Shown here piece by piece: positions 22,731 to 27,629 of a DNA stretch of 27,629 nucleotides (positions within the stretch are counted from its first letter, which is position 1; each line of letters starts with the position of its first letter). The position numbers and the translations under genes were made by a program. Source of the stretch: a virus; IMG/VR virus record IMGVR_UViG_3300017767_000096, positions 1-27,629 of that record. One strand, written 5' to 3'. Below the pieces are notes generated by a model. That model did no database searches. It was not told where the DNA came from and saw nothing but the letters and a program-made list of their open reading frames with translations.

Positions 22731-22936
22731 TGGACGAAGAACAAAACTACGAAGAATACGATTACACATTGTATTTGAAAATCGAAGATATTCGATTGAT
22801 GTATCATTGTGTACAACAAACTATTAAATATTGGCCAGGTGCTCCAGCAAGACCACATGAAGAACAAGAACATATGTGGCACATGAGAGACCAGTTTCAG
22901 AGAATGATTTTGGATCATTCTTTCAATAACCTCTAA
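22730..22936 (+). CDS. Small acidic/aromatic phage protein between uvsY and uvsW
   Basis: A 68-residue ORF overlapping the uvsY stop by one base (TAATG). It starts with an acidic, tyrosine-rich segment (MDEEQNYEEYDYTLYLK) and continues as a probable helix pair containing His and Trp (YHCVQQTIKYWPGAPARPHEEQEHMWHMRDQFQRMI). T4 also has small ORFs (uvsY.-1, uvsY.-2) here, but I see no clear similarity to them. Coupling with uvsY suggests coordinated late expression, perhaps as a recombination accessory factor; function unknown. Confidence 0.75.
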   Translation: MDEEQNYEEYDYTLYLKIEDIRLMYHCVQQTIKYWPGAPARPHEEQEHMWHMRDQFQRMILDHSFNNL

Positions 22937-22942
22937 TAAATA
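22935..22942 (+). promoter_or_regulatory. Late promoter element before uvsW
   Basis: AATAAATA overlaps the upstream stop codon; its final A is the first base of a perfect 10-bp hairpin that ends one base before the uvsW ATG. Predicted transcription start is near 22948, so late RNA would begin at about AGGTGAA, which is also the best ribosome binding site. In T4 uvsW is a late gene, which fits. Confidence 0.7.
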
Positions 22943-22964
22943 CCTATAGGTGAAACCTATAGGT
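22942..22964 (+). promoter_or_regulatory. Perfect hairpin abutting the uvsW start codon
   Basis: ACCTATAGGT (22942-22951), GAA, ACCTATAGGT (22955-22964). Each decamer is itself a palindrome, so the two copies are both direct and inverted repeats. In read-through RNA they can form a 10-bp stem with loop GAA (8-9 pairs if sterically relaxed), hiding the AGGT of the left copy. Confidence 0.8.
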
Positions 22965-22965
22965 T

Positions 22966-24429
22966 ATGGCTGATTTGACCATAGAGAAGGTGAACGAAGT
23001 TTACCTTAAGGTCTCTACGGAACCACATATTGAATACGAACTAAGAGATAAATTTACTTTTGAAGTTCCAAATATGAAGTTTATGCCTCAGTATCGGAGG
23101 AGGCATTGGAACGGAGAAATTCATTTGTTCGATATGAGAACAAAGAGAATATATGTTGGTCTACTTGATAAAGTTATAGCATTCTGCGAAAACTCAGGAT
23201 ATAGTTTTGAATTTGTAGATAACAAGTTTTATGGACTTCCATTTGAGGTTAATGAATTTGTTTGCAAAGAAGGTGTGAAGGATTATATAAAATCTATTAC
23301 ACCAATCAAACCAAGAGATTATCAGATTGATGCAATCCATGATGCTCTCAAATATAATCGTAAGTTACTAATCAGTCCAACTGCATCAGGTAAGTCGTTC
23401 ATGATTTACTCTGTTGTAAGATTTCATGTTGGACTAAAAAGAAAAGTTCTACTTGTGGTTCCCACCACATCACTTGTGGAACAGATGTTTAAAGATTTCC
23501 AGGACTATGGATGGGATGCTGAAAATCACTGTCACAGGATCTATGCAGGTCGTGAGAGAGTCAATACTAACGAAGTGACCATTACCACCTGGCAGTCGGT
23601 TTATCAACTGGATAGATCTTTCTTTGAAGAGTATGATGTTATTATTGGTGATGAAGCTCATTTGTTCAAAAGTAAGTCTCTAGTAGGGATTATGGACAAG
23701 TGCCATCACGCTAAGTATAGATATGGGTTCACAGGTACTTTAGACGGCACACAGACCCATAAGTGGGTCTTAGAGGGACTGTTTGGTCCTTCATATAAGG
23801 TGACAAAGACTAAAAAACTAATTGATGAAGGATACCTAGCCAAACTTGATATTCAGTGTCTGGTCTTAAAACATCGTCCTCAAAAGTTTGATACATATGA
23901 AGATGAGATTAAGTATCTGATATCTCATGAGAATCGAAATAAGTTCATATCCAATTTGTCAGTTGATATAAAAGGTAACACTCTAGTTCTCTATACCAGA
24001 GTAGAGACTCATGGAGCGATACTTTATGATCTAATAAATAAAAAAGTATCAAGTGATAGAAAGGTTTTCTTCATTCATGGTGGTGTGGATGCAGAAGATC
24101 GTGAGCAAGTCAGAAAAATTACAGAGGAAGAGAAAGACGCTATCATTGTTGCATCCTTTGGAACTTTTAGCACAGGTATCAACATTAAGAACCTTCACAA
24201 TGTAATATTTGCCTCTCCATCAAAGTCTAGAATTCGTAATCTACAGTCTATTGGTAGAGTCCTTCGTAAAGGCAAAGATAAAGTAAAAGCTAAACTTTAT
24301 GATATTGCAGATGATGCAACTATGGGGTCAAGAAAAAATTACACTCTGAATCATTTTATTGAAAGAGTGAAAATATATGTTCAAGAACAATTCAATTATG
24401 AAATTATATCAATTAATTTAAAAGACTAG
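22966..24429 (+). CDS. uvsW: UvsW RNA-DNA/branched-DNA helicase
   Basis: Superfamily 2 helicase, 487 residues (T4 UvsW about 503). It unwinds R-loops and branched DNA, shutting off origin-dependent replication late in infection and promoting recombination-dependent replication. The N-terminal substrate-binding domain has FMPQYRRRHWNGEIHLFD. Helicase motifs: Q-like PRDYQIDAIHDAL, Walker A SPTASGKS (about 137-144), DEAH at 229-232 in IIGDEAHLF, motif III FTGTLDGT, and C-terminal motifs VASFGTFSTGINIKNLHNVIFASPSKS and QSIGRVLRKG. It starts one base after a hairpin that overlaps a late promoter, consistent with strictly late expression. Confidence 0.96.
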   Translation: MADLTIEKVNEVYLKVSTEPHIEYELRDKFTFEVPNMKFMPQYRRRHWNGEIHLFDMRTKRIYVGLLDKVIAFCENSGYSFEFVDNKFYGLPFEVNEFVCKEGVKDYIKSITPIKPRDYQIDAIHDALKYNRKLLISPTASGKSFMIYSVVRFHVGLKRKVLLVVPTTSLVEQMFKDFQDYGWDAENHCHRIYAGRERVNTNEVTITTWQSVYQLDRSFFEEYDVIIGDEAHLFKSKSLVGIMDKCHHAKYRYGFTGTLDGTQTHKWVLEGLFGPSYKVTKTKKLIDEGYLAKLDIQCLVLKHRPQKFDTYEDEIKYLISHENRNKFISNLSVDIKGNTLVLYTRVETHGAILYDLINKKVSSDRKVFFIHGGVDAEDREQVRKITEEEKDAIIVASFGTFSTGINIKNLHNVIFASPSKSRIRNLQSIGRVLRKGKDKVKAKLYDIADDATMGSRKNYTLNHFIERVKIYVQEQFNYEIISINLKD

Positions 24430-24444
24430 AAAGGGAGTTAGTGT

Positions 24445-24834
24445 ATGGGAATAGAAGACGATTTCTATGCTACAATAAAACTAAGATCAGGAGAAGAAAT
24501 ATTCTCTAAAGTAGCAGCTTCTGAAGAAGATGATAGAACACTGTTGATTTTGTCCAACCCAATTATTGTAGAGGAACTAAAAGTAAGAGGTAAATTGAGG
24601 GGATATGCAATGGAACCCTGGTTGAAGACAACTGATGATGATATGTTTATTTTAAATATGGATGAGGTCATGACAATGTCTGAATCAAATAGTATTGAAA
24701 TGATTATATACTATCAAGATTATGTTCGTAAATTAAATAAAAATAATTATTCTAAGCTAGATAGAAAGATGGGTTACTTATCTTCTGTCCATGAAGCTAA
24801 AGAGGTTTTAGAAAAACTCTTTAATAACAGCTAA
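24445..24834 (+). CDS. Small protein with LSm/Hfq-like N-terminal fold
   Basis: A 129-residue protein with a strong ribosome binding site (AAGGGAG, 24431-24437, seven bases before ATG). The first ~45 residues (FYATIKLRSGEEIFSKVAASEEDDRTLLILSNPIIVEEL) follow the strand-turn-strand pattern of Sm/LSm domains: a first strand, an R/S-G-E-E-I turn like Sm1, then a hydrophobic strand ending in L-x-N-P. The middle has MEPWLKTTDDDMFILNMDEVMTM. The C-terminal third is basic and helical (YVRKLNKNNYSKLDRKMGYLSSVHEAKEVLEKLF). It lies between UvsW and the gp55 promoter. An RNA-binding or translation-modulating role is possible but inferred from the fold pattern only. Confidence 0.75.
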   Translation: MGIEDDFYATIKLRSGEEIFSKVAASEEDDRTLLILSNPIIVEELKVRGKLRGYAMEPWLKTTDDDMFILNMDEVMTMSESNSIEMIIYYQDYVRKLNKNNYSKLDRKMGYLSSVHEAKEVLEKLFNNS

Positions 24835-24934
24835 GGTTCCCTTTCATCCTGGACAAACCTAGTCTATCAAGATTTCAAGGTATTGTCAACTCCTTATGAA
24901 TCTGATATAATATTATCAGTAAAAACTATGTTAT
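24835..24934 (+). other. 100-base intergenic region separating late and early/middle clusters
   Basis: It contains no gene. A weak imperfect stem at 24831-24862 (CTA-A-GGTT with AACCTAG) overlaps the upstream stop but has no following T-run. The right half carries a consensus sigma-70 promoter. It is the longest gap in the window. Confidence 0.7.
24883..24911 (+). promoter_or_regulatory. Host sigma-70-type early promoter driving gp55-47-46
   Basis: -35 TTGTCA (24883-24888), a 17-base spacer, and -10 TATAAT (24906-24911) preceded by TG at 24903-24904 (extended -10, TGATATAAT). Predicted transcription start is near 24918. The leader is only about 17 or 44 bases depending on the start codon of gene 55. 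It contrasts with the TAAATA late elements used elsewhere. Confidence 0.88.
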
Positions 24935-25441
24935 ATGGCTGTCAATCACAATTATGGAACTATGGCAAGACCTAAGAAATCTGAACATTATGTTAATAAC
25001 AAAGAGTTCTTAAACGCACTTGAGAACTACTTTGCAGAAGTAGAACGAGCAAAACTCAACGATCAACCAAAACCACAAATCCCAAGATATATTGGTGAGT
25101 GTTTTTTGAAGATTGCAAATCATTTATCATATAAACCCAATTTTGTGAACTATATGTTCAAAGATGATATGATTTGTGATGGCATTGAGAACTGTGTAAG
25201 ATATGTTCATAATTTCAATCCTGAGAAATCTAAGAACCCATTTGCTTACTTTACTCAAATCATCTATTATGCTTTCCTGAGACGCATCCAACAGGAAAAG
25301 AAACAACTGGAGATTAAGAACAAGATTCTAGAGAAGACCAACTTTGATGAGGTCTTTGATGCGAACGAGCTTGACAGTGGGAACTACTCCGAGTACAATT
25401 CTATCAAAGATGCTGTTCACACCAAACTTCGTTATCAATGA
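24935..25441 (+). CDS. 55: Late-transcription sigma factor gp55
   Basis: Highly reduced sigma-70-family factor that directs host RNA polymerase to late promoters, normally with sliding clamp gp45 and co-activator gp33. It has 168 residues (T4: 185). Family features are HYVNNKEFLNALENYF near the N-terminus (T4: YNYVNNKELLQAI), then MICDGIENCVRYVHNFNPEKSKNPFAYFTQIIYYAFLRRIQQEKKQ, the sigma region 2-like core (T4: [45 protein letters not shown]). Met10 (ATG 24962, MARPKKSEHYV) is an equally good start; neither has a strong Shine-Dalgarno sequence. Its stop overlaps the gp47 start (ATGA). It is expected to read the eleven late elements upstream. Confidence 0.93.
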   Translation: MAVNHNYGTMARPKKSEHYVNNKEFLNALENYFAEVERAKLNDQPKPQIPRYIGECFLKIANHLSYKPNFVNYMFKDDMICDGIENCVRYVHNFNPEKSKNPFAYFTQIIYYAFLRRIQQEKKQLEIKNKILEKTNFDEVFDANELDSGNYSEYNSIKDAVHTKLRYQ

Positions 25442-26490
25442 CAAAGGTAGCCGTCATTACTGACACCCATTACGGTGCTAGAAAAGGTTCCAAACTTTTC
25501 CACGATTATTTTGAAAAATTCTATCGTGATATCTTTTTCCCCACACTGAAGAAAGAGGGAATCGATACTGTAATCCACTTGGGAGATGCGTTTGACAGCC
25601 GTAGAGGTATTGAATTCAAATCACTCCAGTGGGCAAAGAGAGTGGTATTTGACCCTCTCAAAGAAGCAGGGATTAAGATGCACTTGATTGTTGGTAATCA
25701 TGACGCATACTACAAGAATAGTAATGAAATCAACTCTGTGGAACTTTTACTTACAGAGTATGATAATGTCATTCCCTATTCAAAAGCTACCGAAGTAAAC
25801 ATCGGTGGTCTTGGTGTCTTGTTTATTCCATGGATATGTGAAGATAATGAGAAAGAAACTATCAAACTTATTAAAAAGACAACTTGCCCATTCGCGATGG
25901 GGCACCTTGAGCTCAACGGATTTAGAGTTAATCGACAGATCGTCATGGATCATGGTCATGAGAGCGAACTATATTCAAAGTTCACCAAGGTCTTTAGCGG
26001 TCACTATCACACTAGATCGGATGATGGACGGGTCTTCTACCTGGGAAATCCATACGAGATGTTCTGGACAGATGTCGGTGATCGGAGAGGATTCACCATC
26101 CTTGATACAGAAACTCATGAACATTTTCCAGTAAACAATCCTTATCAACTGTTCCACAACATTTACTATGAGGACAGTGATTATCAGATGTTTGATGCTA
26201 CTCCGTATAAGGATATGATTGTCAAGGTCATTGTCAAACAAAAGAGTGATGTCAAACAGTTTGAAAAATTTATTGATAAACTCTACAGTGTCGGTGTTGC
26301 TGATCTGAAGATTGTTGAGAACTTTGAGTTTAGTGGTTGGTATGACAAAGATAATATTATCGATGTTGAAACTGAAGATACTCTTTCCATCTTGAATAGA
26401 TATATTGAAGAATCTGAAGTCAGTCTAGATAAATCTAAAATCCAGAGAGTAATCAGAGATGTATATCAGGAAGCATGTGAAGTGATCTAA
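25438..26490 (+). CDS. 47: Recombination nuclease subunit gp47 (Mre11/SbcD family)
   Basis: Metallophosphoesterase subunit of the gp46-gp47 complex, which resects DNA ends for recombination-dependent replication and helps degrade host DNA. It has 350 residues (T4: 339). Metal-binding motifs of the Mre11 family appear in order: ITDTHYGAR (Asp9, His11), VIHLGDAFDSR, LIVGNHDAYY, FAMGHLELNG and VFSGHYHTR. The C-terminal part (about 230-350) is the capping and gp46-binding region. It overlaps gp55 by four bases and the next gene by one (TAATG), so the cluster is read as one translationally coupled operon. Confidence 0.96.
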   Translation: MTKVAVITDTHYGARKGSKLFHDYFEKFYRDIFFPTLKKEGIDTVIHLGDAFDSRRGIEFKSLQWAKRVVFDPLKEAGIKMHLIVGNHDAYYKNSNEINSVELLLTEYDNVIPYSKATEVNIGGLGVLFIPWICEDNEKETIKLIKKTTCPFAMGHLELNGFRVNRQIVMDHGHESELYSKFTKVFSGHYHTRSDDGRVFYLGNPYEMFWTDVGDRRGFTILDTETHEHFPVNNPYQLFHNIYYEDSDYQMFDATPYKDMIVKVIVKQKSDVKQFEKFIDKLYSVGVADLKIVENFEFSGWYDKDNIIDVETEDTLSILNRYIEESEVSLDKSKIQRVIRDVYQEACEVI

Positions 26491-26762
26491 TGTTTATAAT
26501 TACAGTTGCAGGCCACGAAAAAGATGGTGCATATTCAGTAATAGATGAGGACGGAGAACAGGTTCTTTATATTTTCCAAGAAGAAGATGATGCTACTAGA
26601 TATTCCCTGCAACTGGAAGAGCTTGACTATCCTCATATGAATGTGTTAGAAATAGAAGATGATATAATGATCAAGACCTGTGAGATGCATGATCACAGGT
26701 ATACGATTATTACCCCTAATGATATTGTAATTCCTCCCGACGACGCTAGTGATTATCTTTGA
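26490..26762 (+). CDS. DUF3110-like small protein between gp47 and gp46
   Basis: A 90-residue acidic protein overlapping gp47 (TAATG) and gp46 (14 bases). The central segment VLYIFQEEDDATRYSLQLEELDYPHMNVLEIED resembles the DUF3110 pattern known from cyanobacteria and plastids (VVLxFEDEDDATRYALxLEAQDFPxPxVExID). The C-terminal part (IKTCEMHDHRYTIITPNDIVIPPDD) is, from memory, typical of cyanophage versions. The family's biochemical role is unknown. Its fixed position inside the 47-46 nuclease operon suggests a link with that complex or simply stable inheritance. It supports a cyanobacterial host. Confidence 0.8.
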   Translation: MFIITVAGHEKDGAYSVIDEDGEQVLYIFQEEDDATRYSLQLEELDYPHMNVLEIEDDIMIKTCEMHDHRYTIITPNDIVIPPDDASDYL

Positions 26763-27629
26763 GAATATTTCCTGGAAAAACTTTCTGTCTACGGGGAATC
26801 AACCTACACAATTAAACCTTAATGACCACAACACCACCCTTATCATTGGGTCAAATGGTGCTGGTAAATCTACTGTTCTTGATGCATTGACCTTTGTTCT
26901 GTACGGTAAAGCATTCCGTAAAATCAACAAAGCTCAGCTCATCAATACCACCAATGAAAAGAACTGTTTTGTTGATATTGAATTCAATGTAAATGGGACT
27001 CAGTGGAAAGTTGAGAGAGGAATCAAACCAAATATTTTTAAGATCTATAGAGATGGAGAACTCTTAGATCAACAACATTCTGCAATCGACCAACAAAAGT
27101 GGTTGGAACAGAATGTTCTAAAGATGAATTATAAGTCATTTACTCAGATTGTCATCTTGGGTAGTAGTTCCTTCGTGCCCTTCATGCAACTCCCTCAGGC
27201 ATCCCGTAGAGAGGTCGTAGAAGAACTTTTAGACATCAAGATCTTCTCCTCTATGAGTGTTCTTCTCAAGGAGAAGATCCGTAGTCTGAAAGATGAATCA
27301 AGAACTTTTGAGTTAAAGAGACAATCGCTCAAGGATAAGGTTGAGATGCAAAAAGATTTTATCCAACAATTGGAGTCAAAAAGTCAAGAAGATATTAATC
27401 AAAAGGAACAAAAGATTTCATTTCTGCTTACTGAAGAGAACTCCTATATGAATAGGAATGGTGGTCTTAACTCAGAAATTGAAACACTCAAAGGTAATCT
27501 TTTGAAGTTTGATGGATATAAGGATAAACTTAAGGAATATGGAAATATTAAAGGTAAGATTTCTCAAAAAATCTCAACATTAGTTAAGGATCATAAGTTT
27601 TTTAACGATAATACGGTATGCCCTACATG
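26749..27629 (+). CDS. 46: Recombination nuclease ATPase gp46 (Rad50/SbcC family), 3' end outside window
   Basis: The first 293 codons of the SMC-like ATPase partner of gp47. There is no ATG near the N-terminus; the frame opens after a TAA at 26728, and GTG 26749 gives VIIFENISWKNFLSTGNQ, which aligns with the T4 gp46 N-terminus. Walker A is GSNGAGKST (residues 34-42), followed by LDALTFVLYGKAFRKINKAQLINTTN (T4: LEAITFGLFGKPFRDVKKGQLINSTN). The Q-loop region FTQIVILGSSSFVPFMQLPQASRREVVEELLDI is also close to T4. From about 175 the first long coiled-coil arm begins. The window ends at VCPT plus 'tg', inside the CPxC zinc hook, so the second arm, Signature, Walker B and the stop lie outside. 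GTG start plus overlap implies coupling to the small upstream gene. Confidence 0.95.
   Translation, partial: MIIFENISWKNFLSTGNQPTQLNLNDHNTTLIIGSNGAGKSTVLDALTFVLYGKAFRKINKAQLINTTNEKNCFVDIEFNVNGTQWKVERGIKPNIFKIYRDGELLDQQHSAIDQQKWLEQNVLKMNYKSFTQIVILGSSSFVPFMQLPQASRREVVEELLDIKIFSSMSVLLKEKIRSLKDESRTFELKRQSLKDKVEMQKDFIQQLESKSQEDINQKEQKISFLLTEENSYMNRNGGLNSEIETLKGNLLKFDGYKDKLKEYGNIKGKISQKISTLVKDHKFFNDNTVCPT

Noticed and set aside
24831-24862. Imperfect stem after the LSm-like gene as intrinsic terminator
   Set aside because: It has a bulge, a ten-base loop with an internal mismatch and no T-run, so it is not convincing.
1-27629. tRNA genes, integrase, insertion sequences, auxiliary photosynthesis genes
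   Set aside because: None was recognised in reading. Gaps between genes are too short for tRNAs except 24835-24934 and 13150-13231, where no cloverleaf pattern was seen.

Overview
This window is part of the genome of a lytic, T4-like contractile-tailed myovirus, most likely one that infects marine cyanobacteria (Synechococcus or Prochlorococcus). The reasons are the collinear T4 core genes (13-14-15-16-17-18-19-20-67-21-22-23-3-uvsY-uvsW-55-47-46), the accessory genes typical of marine cyanomyoviruses inserted between them (a DUF5872/DUF6321-type basic protein beside the terminase, small beta-rich virion proteins, a DUF3110-like protein between 47 and 46), AT-rich DNA, and tightly packed genes that all lie on the + strand. 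A T4-like phage of another marine host, such as a pelagiphage, cannot be fully excluded. I saw no tRNA, integrase, transposase, CRISPR array or photosynthesis gene.

Layout: 1-964 holds the end of a large virion protein and two small ORFs. 989-5452 encodes neck proteins gp13 and gp14 and the tail terminator gp15; gp14 is greatly enlarged by a glycine-rich repeat insertion. 5462-12915 is the packaging block, with small terminase gp16 and large terminase gp17 separated by a 1089-residue fibre-like protein, two small beta-rich proteins and a cysteine/lysine-rich modular protein. 12919-13149 is a small zinc-finger ORF. 13232-16103 encodes tail sheath gp18 and tail tube gp19. 16153-21608 is the prohead block: portal gp20, a gp67-like core protein, a small beta-rich protein, protease gp21, scaffold gp22 and major capsid protein gp23. 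A strong intrinsic terminator follows gp23. 21715-24834 encodes gp3, UvsY, a small ORF, UvsW and an LSm-like protein. 24883-27629 starts with a host-type sigma-70 promoter and encodes late sigma factor gp55, gp47, a DUF3110-like protein and the first half of gp46.

Regulation is readable. Eleven copies of a T4-type late promoter element (NHTAAATA) lie just before start codons, as expected for genes read by gp55-programmed RNA polymerase. The gp55-47-46 cluster instead has a consensus TTGTCA-17-TGATATAAT promoter, marking the boundary between late and early/middle genes.

The most interesting signal is that at five of the late promoters (before the fibre-like gene, the DUF5872-type gene, gp20, the gp67-like gene and uvsW) the promoter runs into the left arm of an inverted repeat whose right arm ends close to the start codon. 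By T4 spacing, transcription would start near the tip of the hairpin. Only read-through RNA could therefore fold the full hairpin, while RNA made from the late promoter would lack it. T4 uses this logic to silence early transcripts of genes e, soc and 49. A second signal is a 34-codon CCGxGCxxCP micro-ORF that begins one base after the gp23 stop and overlaps the terminator, which could work as an attenuator. A third is an almost pure G+C hairpin in the first codons of gene 19.
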